Source: CAZNUM01 sp964539305
GTDB taxonomy: Bacteria > Fidelibacterota > Marinisomatia > Marinisomatales > TCS55
Assembly: GCA_964539305.1 (NCBI GenBank)
Contig: CAZIIM010000033.1
Span: forward strand, 1-17,493
Reading direction: 5' to 3'
Length of the DNA: 17,493 nucleotides
Under the pieces are notes generated by a model, which was given only the letters and a program-made list of their open reading frames with translations, searched no databases and was not told the DNA's origin. Positions 1 through 7,246 of this stretch are shown here, piece after piece; position 1 is the stretch's first letter, and every line of letters starts with the position of its first letter. The translations under genes were made by a program, and so were the position numbers.

Positions 1-248
1 ACGCCTGCCAGACGTTGGAGGTACTCTTCCTCGCGTCCATCAAAAAATACGGGATGGGTGTGGGGATCTACAAATCCGGGGGTTACCAATCGATTTGTAC
101 AATTGATGGACTTTCCCGTTGTTTTCAGATCTTTCCCGATGGTTTCAATGATGCCCCCTTTTACAGATAAATCCACATTTGAATGGGTTACAACTCCCTG
201 TTCACTGGCATCAAACGTCACCAGTTGACCAATATTTTTTAATAACAT
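1..248 (-). CDS. hutI: Imidazolonepropionase, N-terminal part (cut by window edge)
   Basis: The first 82 codons are visible; the gene runs off the left edge. The family hydrolyses 4-imidazolone-5-propionate to N-formimino-L-glutamate, the third step of histidine degradation, in the cytoplasm. The segment shows the start of an amidohydrolase: a small N-terminal beta domain with the phrase NRLVTPGFVDPHTHPVF at residues 52-68. It carries the metal-binding HxH pair (His63, His65), followed by DGREEEYLQRLAG at 70-82, which is typical of HutI. The ATG start lies 13 bases after the hutU stop, so the two are probably co-transcribed. The Shine-Dalgarno sequence is weak, which suggests translation coupled to hutU. 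The catalytic C-terminal part is outside the window. Identification rests on the conserved N-terminal motif and the hutU neighbour. Confidence 0.9.
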   Translation of the reverse strand, partial: MLLKNIGQLVTFDASEQGVVTHSNVDLSVKGGIIETIGKDLKTTGKSINCTNRLVTPGFVDPHTHPVFFDGREEEYLQRLAG

Positions 249-261
249 CAGAATCAGCGCT

Positions 262-1911
262 TTATTTCATGGGAATGTCCACATGCCACTGCCTGGCGTT
301 GGTAATGGCCTGTTCATAGCCTGCATCAGCGTGGCGCATGATTCCCAGACCCGGATCGTTTGTCAGAACACGCTCAATCCTCGTTTTCATGGCTTCCGTT
401 CCATCCACGCAGAGGACCTGTCCCGCATGGATTGCCAGACCCATTCCAACGCCACCGCCATGATGGATGGAAACCCAGGTAGCGCCACTGGCCGTATTGA
501 CGAGGGCGTTCAACAGGGGCCAGTCCGCCACGGCGTCGGAACCGTCTTTCATACCCTCCGTTTCCCGGTAAGGGGAGGCGACAGAGCCTGTGTCCAGGTG
601 ATCCCGTCCGATAACAATGGGAGCTGATAATTCGCCCGTAGCGACCATTTCATTCAAGGCCAGTCCGAACCTGGCCCGCTGGGTGTAATCCAGCCAGCAG
701 ATCCGGGACGGAAGCCCCTGGGACTGAACCTGTTTACGGGCTAATTGGATCCACCGCACGAGTGTTTCATCTTCAGGGAATAATTCCACTACCTTATCAT
801 CGGTCTTGTAAATATCTTCCGGATCACCGGAGAGGGCGACCCAGCGGAAAGGTCCTTTGCCATCACAGAACAGTGGTCGAATATAGGCCGGAACGAAGCC
901 GGGATAGTCAAAAGCACCTTCCACGCCTGCTTTTTTCGCCTGCCCCCGGAGGTTATTTCCATAATCAAAGGCGATGGCGCCCATTGCTTTCAACCGCAAA
1001 ATCCCCCGAACATGTTCCGCCATAGCCCGGTAACTCTCTCGGATATACTGCTCCTGATCCCGCTTCCTTAGCTCAAACGCCTCTTCAAAAGTCATTCCAT
1101 TGGGAATGTAACCATCCAGTTCATCGTGGGCCGATGTCTGGTCCGTCACCATATCCGGTACCATGCCCATATCCGCCAGTTGATGGACTACATCCGCCGC
1201 ATTTCCCAGCAGACCGATGGATTTGGGAATGCGTTTATTGACAGCATCCCGCACCAGGGTCAAAGCATCTTCCAGTGATTCGGTGGCCATATCGAGATAA
1301 TGTGTTTTCAAACGTTTTTGGATCCGGGCAGGGTCCACTTCCACAATAAGGACAACACCATTATTCATGGTCACGGCCAGGGGCTGAGCGCCGCCCATTC
1401 CCCCCAGACCGGCAGTCAGAATAAATTTTCCCGAGAGATCAGCATTGAAGTGCATTTTTGCGGCGGCAGCAAATGTTTCATAGGTCCCCTGTAAAATGCC
1501 CTGGGTGCCAATATAAATCCAGGAACCGGCGGTCATCTGGCCGTACATCATGAGTCCTTTCCGGTCCAGTTCATTGAAATGCTCCCACGTAGCCCAGTTT
1601 GGCACCAGGTTGGAATTGGCAATCAAAACACGGGGAGACCAAGTATGGGTTCGGAGGACACCCACCGGTTTTCCGGATTGAACCAGGAGTGTTTCATCCG
1701 GCTCAAGTCGCTTCAATGTATTCAGAATGGCTTCAAAACACGGCCAGTTCCGGGCTGCCTTCCCTTTGCCTCCGTAAACAATTAATTCCTCTGGATTCTC
1801 CGCCACGGCTGAATCCAAGTTATTCTGGAGCATCCGGAATGGCGCTTCAATCTGCCAATTTTTACAATGAAGGGTGGTTCCGGTAGGTGCACTGATCGAA
1901 TGTTTTTTCAT
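262..1911 (-). CDS. hutU: Urocanate hydratase (urocanase)
   Basis: This 549-residue protein converts urocanate and water to 4-imidazolone-5-propionate, the second step of histidine degradation. The enzyme family uses tightly bound NAD+ as an electrophile and is cytoplasmic. Family landmarks are all present: GTTLHCKNWQIEAPFRML near residues 11-28, YGGKGKAARNW at 46-56, the glycine-rich NAD-binding stretch GLGGMGGA at 168-175, the conserved cysteine in SRICWL (Cys405, matching the active-site cysteine of characterised urocanases), GRDHLDTGSVASPYRETEGM at 435-454, and HHGGGVGMG at 483-491. Length is close to the usual 550-560, so it looks complete and intact. The ATG has an AAGGGA Shine-Dalgarno about nine bases upstream. 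A 165-base gap precedes it, so it probably has its own promoter, and hutI follows 13 bases later. Confidence 0.97.
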   Translation of the reverse strand: MKKHSISAPTGTTLHCKNWQIEAPFRMLQNNLDSAVAENPEELIVYGGKGKAARNWPCFEAILNTLKRLEPDETLLVQSGKPVGVLRTHTWSPRVLIANSNLVPNWATWEHFNELDRKGLMMYGQMTAGSWIYIGTQGILQGTYETFAAAAKMHFNADLSGKFILTAGLGGMGGAQPLAVTMNNGVVLIVEVDPARIQKRLKTHYLDMATESLEDALTLVRDAVNKRIPKSIGLLGNAADVVHQLADMGMVPDMVTDQTSAHDELDGYIPNGMTFEEAFELRKRDQEQYIRESYRAMAEHVRGILRLKAMGAIAFDYGNNLRGQAKKAGVEGAFDYPGFVPAYIRPLFCDGKGPFRWVALSGDPEDIYKTDDKVVELFPEDETLVRWIQLARKQVQSQGLPSRICWLDYTQRARFGLALNEMVATGELSAPIVIGRDHLDTGSVASPYRETEGMKDGSDAVADWPLLNALVNTASGATWVSIHHGGGVGMGLAIHAGQVLCVDGTEAMKTRIERVLTNDPGLGIMRHADAGYEQAITNARQWHVDIPMK

Positions 1912-2076
1912 GACGATTTCCCTTATTCCCGGATGAAAATTAACCGGACTTCAGGGGATTCCCAAGGAGTCTTGGCCCAGGAATGGTTAATCCCGGTTTC
2001 AATGATTCTCCCACAGAATACCTCTGCAGAAGATTAAATCATGGAATAAGCTAAATGAGCGGTTTAAAGATACCGG
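1912..2076 (-). other. Intergenic region upstream of hutU
   Basis: This is the only gene-free stretch longer than 20 bases in the window. It should hold the hutU promoter, but I could not identify a convincing -35/-10 pair. A TTGAAA occurs (minus strand, about 2000-1995) without a good -10 box at the right distance. There is a 5-bp inverted repeat, ATTCT-5 nt-AGAAT, at 2005-2019, too short to call an operator. A stop-to-stop open stretch of 36 codons (2033-1926) reads as plausible protein but has no start codon. Confidence 0.5.
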
Positions 2077-2095
2077 TCAGGGTGTCAGGACCGGT
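2072..2095 (-). terminator. Weak candidate hairpin at the end of the GHL10 gene
   Basis: The arms ACCGGTC and GACCGGT form a perfect 7-bp GC-rich stem around a 10-base loop. The hairpin overlaps the last codons and TGA stop of the GHL10 gene. On the transcribed strand it is followed by ATCTTTAAA rather than a proper T tract. It is therefore only a possible weak terminator or 3'-end stabilising structure. Confidence 0.25.
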
Positions 2096-3255
2096 TTTAG
2101 GGTACGGATGTACCGAGGGTCTTTGATCAGGGAATTATAGGAAAAAATGGAAACACCGTTGAAACGGGTGACCATGGTGTATTTGAGTTTGTCCGCCGCA
2201 TCTTTTGAGCCCTGATTGTAAGCAGCGATTCCCATAATAATATTACGCCGGTATTTAGACGGCAGATTGTCGTAGATAACATCAATATTGGAGGCAAATT
2301 CCCTCAGAGCCGGCGTATAATTCATGACGATTACGCGATCTAAATAGCCAGCTGCCAACCAGACATCCCATTCCTGGAAATACCGTTCCCGGGCCTGATA
2401 TAAATTCGGCTTTACGGCTGCCGACAGGATACAGTTCGGGCGGATTTCCAATAACATGTTTTTCGTATCACGCACCAGATCCGTGATTGCTTTTCGACGA
2501 TAGTCACTCCACCGGCCCACCGTGGAAACATAATCCTTACCCTTTCCATCGGAACCATTCATGAAAGCGAGCGATTCATCACCGCGATTGCGTTTATAAT
2601 AAGCCATGGCACTGGGGTTTTTCCCAAAATCGGAATCATGGTAACGGACATAGTCCAGATGAAGCCCATCGACAGGATATTTCGCCACCAGTTCACGAAA
2701 GACCGTGAGCAGATAGGGATTCACTTCCGGATGATGAGGAGCAAGGTACAATCCTTCATTTCCGTTTTTACCTCCGTTCAGCTTCCGTAACTCTGATTTC
2801 AGGTTCAGCGGTTCTGTGCTTGATTGGTCAATCCAATCGGGATGGGTGTACACCAGATGATTTTTCTGGAGCGGTTTTACGCGGGAAGACCATAATAAAT
2901 AGACATTGACCCAGGCATGGATATAGATACCCCTTTCATGGGCCCGGGGTAGTAAATAGCCCAATGGATCAAAGGTTTGATCTTTAATCAGATTACTCTT
3001 GGGGACAAGGTCAGAGTTGTAAAAAGCGTCTCCCCGTCCACGAACCTGAACCAATAAGTGATTAAAGCGGTTTACGGTTGCAAATTCCAGGAGTTGGTCA
3101 ATAGATTCAGGTGAGATCAGGGTATTCCGGACCACCCATAAATAGCGCTGGTCAAACCCTTTCCCCTTGGGAGCCATCCCTGCGGCCTGATGAAAAGAAA
3201 AAAGAAGGGCAACGGTAACCGTTGCCCTTAGGATATATTTACAGGAAAACAGCAA
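2077..3255 (-). CDS. Secreted glycoside hydrolase-like protein, GHL10 / DUF187 family
   Basis: A 392-residue protein when read from a TTG codon. Residues 1-26 look like a signal peptide: a short basic start (Lys6, Arg10), a hydrophobic core ATVTVALLFSF, and small residues AAG before the mature part. The rest fits the GHL10 barrel: RYLWVVRNTL at 37-46, HLLVQVRGRGDAFYNSD at 66-82, RGIYIHAWVNVYLLW at 108-122, THPDWI at 137-142, VDGLHLDYVRY at 195-205, and DRVIVMNYTP at 306-315. This family is predicted to act on envelope or extracellular glycans, but its substrates are poorly known. The gene starts 14 bases after the rplQ stop with no evident Shine-Dalgarno. The operon terminator lies inside its first codons, so expression is probably low or by readthrough. 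An alternative start at Met27 (3177) would remove the signal peptide and has only a poor ribosome site. The family call is confident; the start is not. Confidence 0.85.
   Translation of the reverse strand: MLFSCKYILRATVTVALLFSFHQAAGMAPKGKGFDQRYLWVVRNTLISPESIDQLLEFATVNRFNHLLVQVRGRGDAFYNSDLVPKSNLIKDQTFDPLGYLLPRAHERGIYIHAWVNVYLLWSSRVKPLQKNHLVYTHPDWIDQSSTEPLNLKSELRKLNGGKNGNEGLYLAPHHPEVNPYLLTVFRELVAKYPVDGLHLDYVRYHDSDFGKNPSAMAYYKRNRGDESLAFMNGSDGKGKDYVSTVGRWSDYRRKAITDLVRDTKNMLLEIRPNCILSAAVKPNLYQARERYFQEWDVWLAAGYLDRVIVMNYTPALREFASNIDVIYDNLPSKYRRNIIMGIAAYNQGSKDAADKLKYTMVTRFNGVSIFSYNSLIKDPRYIRTLKPVLTP
3193..3229 (-). terminator. Rho-independent terminator of the ribosomal protein operon
   Basis: On the transcribed strand, AAGGGCAACGG and CCGTTGCCCTT form a perfect 11-bp stem with a TTA loop (3229-3205), followed at once by CTTTTTTCTTTTC (3204-3192). 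This is a textbook intrinsic terminator. It begins 40 bases after the rplQ stop, where the long S10-spc-alpha transcript would be expected to end. The opposite strand lacks a T tract after the stem, so it acts in one direction only. It lies within codons 9-21 of the downstream GHL10 reading frame. Confidence 0.88.
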
Positions 3256-3269
3256 AATAGCGATCGGGC

Positions 3270-3725
3270 CTATTCGGTTTCTTCCGGAACTGCTTCGGTC
3301 TTGGCTTTACGACCTTTCTTTTTCCCCTTCGTATCCTCCGTCTTGGTTTCCGCCTTCTTAGTCGAAACCTCAAAATCAACGAATTCGATCAGGGAAACGG
3401 AGGCCCGGTCATTATCCCGGAAACCCAGCTTAATGATCCGGGTATAACCGCCGGGTCGATCCGCAAAACGGGGTGCAATATCGTGAACCAGTGTATTTAC
3501 TGTTTCCTTATCAGGGATTTTTTTGAGGATCTGACGAATGGAATGAAGATCCCCCTTTTTAGCCTTGGTGACTAAAGGTTCAATGAAAGTCCTCAATTCC
3601 TTGGCCCTGGAATCTGTGGTCTTAATCCGCTGATGCTGAATCAGGTTCATAGCCAGATTCCGCAGCATGGCCCGGCGATGAGCCGGATTGACTCCCAATT
3701 TCCGTCCTTTTTTCCCGTGCATCAT
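3270..3725 (-). CDS. rplQ: 50S ribosomal protein L17
   Basis: L17 binds 23S rRNA in the large subunit near the tunnel exit region. The N-terminus HGKKGRKLGVNPAHRRAMLRN is the family signature, and MMHGKKG aligns with the common MRHGKKG start, so the first of the two adjacent ATGs is chosen. The conserved fold runs to about residue 117 (SVSLIEFVDFEV). It is followed by a roughly 34-residue low-complexity tail rich in Lys, Glu and Thr, giving 151 residues against about 115-130 in many bacteria. Charged tails like this occur in several phyla. It starts 7 bases after rpoA and is the last ribosomal gene of the cluster; the terminator follows 40 bases downstream. Confidence 0.97.
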   Translation of the reverse strand: MMHGKKGRKLGVNPAHRRAMLRNLAMNLIQHQRIKTTDSRAKELRTFIEPLVTKAKKGDLHSIRQILKKIPDKETVNTLVHDIAPRFADRPGGYTRIIKLGFRDNDRASVSLIEFVDFEVSTKKAETKTEDTKGKKKGRKAKTEAVPEETE

Positions 3726-3732
3726 AGTCGTA

Positions 3733-4704
3733 TCACACTTCCGCTTTTAAATATTTATCCACATCCATGCCGAAGCTTAATCCCATTTCATCCAGCTTCT
3801 CCACCAATTCCGTCAGTGATTTGCGACCAAAGTTCTTGTACTTCAGCATTTCACTTTCTTCCTTGCTCACCAGTTCATAAATGTACCGGATACCGGCGGC
3901 TTGGAGACAGTTATGACTGCGGACTGAAAGTTCCATTTCATCAATGGTCAGATTCAGCAGATTCCGGATCTGGAGTACTTCTTCGCTAATGACTTCCGTG
4001 ACTTCAAGCACATCCGGCTTAGCAATCGCCTCCAGTGCCTTCAGGTGCTCAATCATGACCGAAGCAGAGTAACTGACGGCGTCCTCTGGAGATACGGATC
4101 CATCCGTGACCACTTCCAGATTCAGGATTTCAATGGGTTCCTTGGCACCCGGAACGGGTTGGACATTAAAGGTGACATTTTTCACCGGATTAAAGATACT
4201 GTCAATCGCCAGGGTACCAATGGGGGCATTCGGCAGCTCATTTTTCTCTGCTGGTACATACCCTTTCCCCACACCAATCCTGATTTCCATTTTCAGCTTA
4301 CCTTTTTCATTCAGTTCGGTAATATAATGATCCGGGTTTAAGACTTCAAACTGACTGGTAGCGGCCTGAATATCGGCTGCAGTAAAAACCTTCTTGCCAG
4401 ACAAATCCAGTTTCACGTTGTCCACTTCCGAATTGGAAAGTTTGAACCGGACCCCTTTCAAATTCTGTACAATATCAGCCACATCATCCTTTACACCCGG
4501 GATAGTGGAAAATTCGTGCAGAACGCCTTCAATCTTAATATTGGTAATGGCGGCACCCGGTAAACTGGTCAGCAGGACGCGCCGCATGGCGTTTCCAACC
4601 GTGACCCCATAACCCCGTTCCAGGGGTTGGATACTGAATTTACCGTAGGTTTCGGTGAGGGTCTTCTTATCTATCGCAACATTTAAATCTAATTCTATTC
4701 CCAT
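3733..4704 (-). CDS. rpoA: DNA-directed RNA polymerase subunit alpha
   Basis: At 323 residues it is full length (the E. coli protein is 329). The N-terminal assembly domain (about 1-230) contains IQPLERGYGVTVGNAMRRVL at 25-44, the dimerisation and beta-contact region, and KIEGVLHEFSTIPGVKDDV at 57-75. A linker near 231-243 leads to the C-terminal domain with VRSHNCLQ (Arg262, Asn265, Cys266) and NFGRKSLTEL (Gly293, Lys295, Ser296). These match the E. coli residues that contact UP-element DNA and activators. The ATG has AAGGAA nine bases upstream. The 20-base gap to rpsD is the longest inside the cluster. The position between rpsD and rplQ is the standard alpha-operon place. Confidence 0.98.
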   Translation of the reverse strand: MGIELDLNVAIDKKTLTETYGKFSIQPLERGYGVTVGNAMRRVLLTSLPGAAITNIKIEGVLHEFSTIPGVKDDVADIVQNLKGVRFKLSNSEVDNVKLDLSGKKVFTAADIQAATSQFEVLNPDHYITELNEKGKLKMEIRIGVGKGYVPAEKNELPNAPIGTLAIDSIFNPVKNVTFNVQPVPGAKEPIEILNLEVVTDGSVSPEDAVSYSASVMIEHLKALEAIAKPDVLEVTEVISEEVLQIRNLLNLTIDEMELSVRSHNCLQAAGIRYIYELVSKEESEMLKYKNFGRKSLTELVEKLDEMGLSFGMDVDKYLKAEV

Positions 4705-4724
4705 GGAGTTCTATTTCCTTAATC

Positions 4725-5342
4725 TTATTTTGAATATAATTCGACCACTAACTGTTCGTTTACGGTCAAATTCATCTCATCGCGTTCCGGGACGGCTAGA
4801 AAAGTCCCCTTCATTTTTGCTTTATCGAGTTCCAGCCAGGGTAAATCAATATCCCCTTTGATCCGTTTCATGGCGTCCAGAATAATATCCAGTTTCCGGC
4901 TCTTTTCACGGACTTGAACCGTGTCACCGGGTTTCAGCAGTCTGGAGGGGTAATTGCATTTACGGCCATTCACCAGGAAGTGGGCATGACTCACCAGCTG
5001 CCGTGCCTGGGAGCGGGTTGAGGCAAACCCCAACCGAAAGACCACATTGTCCAAACGACTTTCCAGTAACTGGAGCAGGTTTGTTCCGGTTTCGCCTTTC
5101 ATCAGTTCCGCTTTGGCGAAATAATTCCGGAACTGCCGTTCCAGGAGGCCATACATAAATTTAATCTTCTGTTTTTCCCGCAGCTGAATTCCGTAGTTGG
5201 AGATTCGCCGCCGCCGGGTTGGACCGTGCTGCCCCGGGCTATAGGGTTTTTTATTTAATAAGCGGTCATACTTGGGATTCCCGAAAATATTTTCACCATA
5301 TTTCCGGACCAGTTTCCCTTTCGGTATTGACAATTTTGCCAC
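4725..5342 (-). CDS. rpsD: 30S ribosomal protein S4
   Basis: S4 is a primary 16S rRNA binder that nucleates small-subunit assembly, and in E. coli it represses the alpha operon. I place the start at the GTG at 5342: it gives 205 residues, the usual length, and an N-terminus VAKLSIPKGKLVRKYG that aligns with the family. It also has AAAGGT eight bases upstream and removes a 31-base overlap with rpsK that an upstream ATG at 5387 would create. The S4 RNA-binding domain is visible as ESRLDNVVFRLGFASTRSQA and HFLVNGRKCNYPSRLLKPGD. The N-terminal region lacks the cysteine cluster of zinc-binding S4 proteins, so this is the zinc-free form. The spacing to rpsK is 14 bases. Confidence 0.96.
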   Translation of the reverse strand: MAKLSIPKGKLVRKYGENIFGNPKYDRLLNKKPYSPGQHGPTRRRRISNYGIQLREKQKIKFMYGLLERQFRNYFAKAELMKGETGTNLLQLLESRLDNVVFRLGFASTRSQARQLVSHAHFLVNGRKCNYPSRLLKPGDTVQVREKSRKLDIILDAMKRIKGDIDLPWLELDKAKMKGTFLAVPERDEMNLTVNEQLVVELYSK

Positions 5343-5356
5343 GTTAAATAACCTTT

Positions 5357-5755
5357 CTATACTCGTCTGCGTTTCGGGGGACGACAACCGTTATGGGGTA
5401 ACGGAGTCACATCCCGAATGGAAGTAATTTCCAGACCGGCGACGGCCAGGGCCCGTATGGCCGATTCACGACCGGAACCGGGGCCTTTGACCTGAACCTC
5501 CACTGTCTGGAGTCCCAGGGCAATCGCTTCTTTGGCCGCCTTTTCAGCAGCCTGCGTAGCGGCAAAGGCGGTACTTTTCCGGGATCCTTTGAATCCACTG
5601 GTACCGGCTGTCGCCCAGGTAATCACATTCCCCAGTTTATCGGTCAAGGTAATGTGGGTATTGTTAAACGTTGCCTTGATATGGGCAATCCCGGCCGGTT
5701 CAACCGAACCCTTTTTTTTCTTTTTTCTTCGTTCTTTAGATGATGGTTTTGCCAA
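5357..5755 (-). CDS. rpsK: 30S ribosomal protein S11
   Basis: S11 sits on the platform of the small subunit and helps form the E-site and mRNA-exit region. The protein has 132 residues. The fold begins near GIAHIKATFNNTHITLTD and ends with the conserved basic tail TPLPHNGCRPPKRRRV (117-132). The start is a TTG (LAKPSSK), with GAAAGGG about nine bases upstream and a 5-base gap to rpsM. No nearby ATG in frame fits. The N-terminal extension is very lysine-rich (RRKKKKKG, residues 9-16). It is encoded by A runs that contain two in-phase A-AAA-AAG heptamers (5720-5726 and 5711-5717). Confidence 0.96.
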   Translation of the reverse strand: MAKPSSKERRKKKKKGSVEPAGIAHIKATFNNTHITLTDKLGNVITWATAGTSGFKGSRKSTAFAATQAAEKAAKEAIALGLQTVEVQVKGPGSGRESAIRALAVAGLEITSIRDVTPLPHNGCRPPKRRRV

Positions 5756-5760
5756 CGTTT

Positions 5761-6138
5761 TTACCCTTTCTTACTTCCTAATCCAATGGTCCGTCGCTTC
5801 CCTTTACGGGTACGGGCATTTGTTTTGGTCCGCTGACCGTTCACCGGCAAACCGCGCCGATGCCGCAAACCCTGGTAGCAGCCAATATCTTTTTTCCGTT
5901 TGATATTCATGGACACCTCGGTACGGTGTTCCCCTTCCACCTTGTATCCCAGCTTCGCAATGGCATCACGAATGGCAACGACCTGATCTTCTGATAAATC
6001 TTTCACCCGCGTTTCCTGATCAATTTTCGCATGCTCGCATATGGTCTTGGCAGTCGTTAAACCAATTCCATGAATGTAGCGCAGGGAATAAGGTACCTTT
6101 TTGTCCCGCGGGATGTCTACTCCGGCTATCCGTGCCAC
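5761..6138 (-). CDS. rpsM: 30S ribosomal protein S13
   Basis: S13 is in the head of the small subunit and contacts P-site tRNA and the large subunit through intersubunit bridges. The 125 residues show the family start ARIAGVDIPRDKKVPYSLRY, the helix-two-turn-helix segment IHGIGLTTAKTICE, and the basic tail RHRRGLPVNGQRTKTNART (93-111). The start codon is GTG, supported by the invariant second-residue pattern ARIAGV and by a strong AGGAG seven bases upstream. It follows rpmJ by 9 bases, as in most alpha operons. Confidence 0.97.
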   Translation of the reverse strand: MARIAGVDIPRDKKVPYSLRYIHGIGLTTAKTICEHAKIDQETRVKDLSEDQVVAIRDAIAKLGYKVEGEHRTEVSMNIKRKKDIGCYQGLRHRRGLPVNGQRTKTNARTRKGKRRTIGLGSKKG

Positions 6139-6147
6139 AAGTCGCTC

Positions 6148-6261
6148 CTATCCTTGTCTCTGTTTATGTTTTGGATTCTCACAGATTACCAATACCACCC
6201 CTTTACGACGGATGATCTTACACTTGGCACAAATCTTTTTTACTGATGATCGAACTTTCAT
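6148..6261 (-). CDS. rpmJ: 50S ribosomal protein L36
   Basis: This 37-codon gene starts MKVRSSVKKICAKCKIIRRK and ends CENPKHKQRQG. L36 is the smallest large-subunit protein and stabilises a 23S rRNA junction. The four zinc ligands of the C+ form are present: Cys11, Cys14, Cys27 and His32. It lies between infA (6-base gap upstream) and rpsM (9-base gap downstream), its canonical position. Family identity is clear despite the short length. Confidence 0.97.
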   Translation of the reverse strand: MKVRSSVKKICAKCKIIRRKGVVLVICENPKHKQRQG

Positions 6262-6267
6262 GAGACC

Positions 6268-6495
6268 CTACTTATTTCGATATACAATTCTGCCCCGGGA
6301 TAAATCATACGGGGATATTTCCAGCGTCACCGTATCTCCGGGCAAGATTTTAATGAAATGCATCCGCATTTTTCCGCTCACATGGGCCAGGACTTCGTGA
6401 CTTTTGCCACCAATTTCAATTTCAACCCGGAACATGGCATTGGGAAGCGTTTCCTTAATAATTCCATCAATCGTGATTGGTTGTTCTTTAGCCAT
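6268..6495 (-). CDS. infA: Translation initiation factor IF-1
   Basis: IF-1 binds the ribosomal A site and works with IF-2 and IF-3 during initiation. The 75-residue protein is a single OB fold with the family signatures DGIIKETLPNAMFRVEI, AHVSGKMRMHFIKILPGD and LSRGRIVYR. It is slightly longer than the usual 72. Its ATG overlaps the end of map by 8 bases, so translation is probably coupled to map. The map-infA-rpmJ-rpsM order is common in Gram-positive and many other bacteria. Confidence 0.97.
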   Translation of the reverse strand: MAKEQPITIDGIIKETLPNAMFRVEIEIGGKSHEVLAHVSGKMRMHFIKILPGDTVTLEISPYDLSRGRIVYRNK

Positions 6496-7246
6496 TTTGA
6501 GAACTCACACTTAATATTCTGTTTCCTGATTCTGTAATAGTAATGGTATGCTCAAAATGGGCTGAAGATTGACCGTCCACTGTCCTGACCGTCCACCCAT
6601 CGTGATCGGTCGTCACTTCCTTCCGTCCCATATTAATCATGGGCTCAATCGCGATACACATCCCCGGTCGCAAACGGTACCCCTGTTTCGGAACCCCGTA
6701 ATTGGGGACCTGGGGATCTTCGTGCAGTTGGGTGCCAATGCCATGACCGACCAGTTCCCGGACCACGGAAAAGCCGTGGGCTTCCACATAGGACTGGATG
6801 GCATGGCCAATGTCAGATACGTAATTCCCCGGTTGCGCTGCTTCGATGCCCTTAAATAATGATTCTCGGGTGACGTCCATTAACTGCTTCTTTTCAGATG
6901 AAATTTCTCCCACAGAATAGGTTCGGGCAGCATCACCGAAATAACCCTGTTTTTCCGCCCCGCAGTCAATTCCAACGATCTCCCCCTCTTTGAGAATACG
7001 ATCATTGGGAATTCCATGCACCACTTCATCATCCACTGAAACACACAGAGAGGCAGGAAAGCCCATATAGCCCTTGAAAGCGGGTCGGGCACCACGGCTG
7101 CGGATGAATTCCTCTGCCATGGCATCCAAATCTTTGATTTTCACTCCAGGCACAACTTGGGGTTCCAGCATATCCAGCGTATCAGCCACAATCTGGCAGC
7201 TTTCTGCGATCAACTGAATTTCACGAGGGGTTCGGATACGGACCAT
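6488..7246 (-). CDS. map: Methionine aminopeptidase, type I
   Basis: This enzyme removes the initiator methionine from nascent proteins when residue two is small. The 252-residue single pita-bread domain carries the metal ligands expected from the E. coli enzyme: Asp94 (IDCG), Asp105 (FGDAA), His168 (GHGIG), Glu201 (IEPM) and Glu232 (FEHT). The catalytic histidine is His77 (VVHGIP). It lacks the N-terminal SH3-binding or zinc extension of some forms, so it is a plain type Ia enzyme. The start codon shares one base with the secY stop (TAATG). Adenylate kinase, often found between secY and map, is not here. Confidence 0.97.
   Translation of the reverse strand: MVRIRTPREIQLIAESCQIVADTLDMLEPQVVPGVKIKDLDAMAEEFIRSRGARPAFKGYMGFPASLCVSVDDEVVHGIPNDRILKEGEIVGIDCGAEKQGYFGDAARTYSVGEISSEKKQLMDVTRESLFKGIEAAQPGNYVSDIGHAIQSYVEAHGFSVVRELVGHGIGTQLHEDPQVPNYGVPKQGYRLRPGMCIAIEPMINMGRKEVTTDHDGWTVRTVDGQSSAHFEHTITITESGNRILSVSSQNG

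Noticed and set aside
283..627. 114-codon open frame on the plus strand opposite hutU
   Set aside because: It is antisense to a clearly conserved hutU; it reads as an unstructured shadow frame with no ribosome site of note.
2005..2019. Inverted repeat ATTCT-5 nt-AGAAT upstream of hutU as a HutC-like operator
   Set aside because: Only five pairs per arm and no resemblance to the known HutC site pattern; repeats this short occur by chance.
4725..5387. Longer S4 reading frame starting at ATG 5387
   Set aside because: It overlaps rpsK by 31 bases, adds 15 residues not seen in the family, and the GTG at 5342 has a good ribosome site and the right N-terminus.
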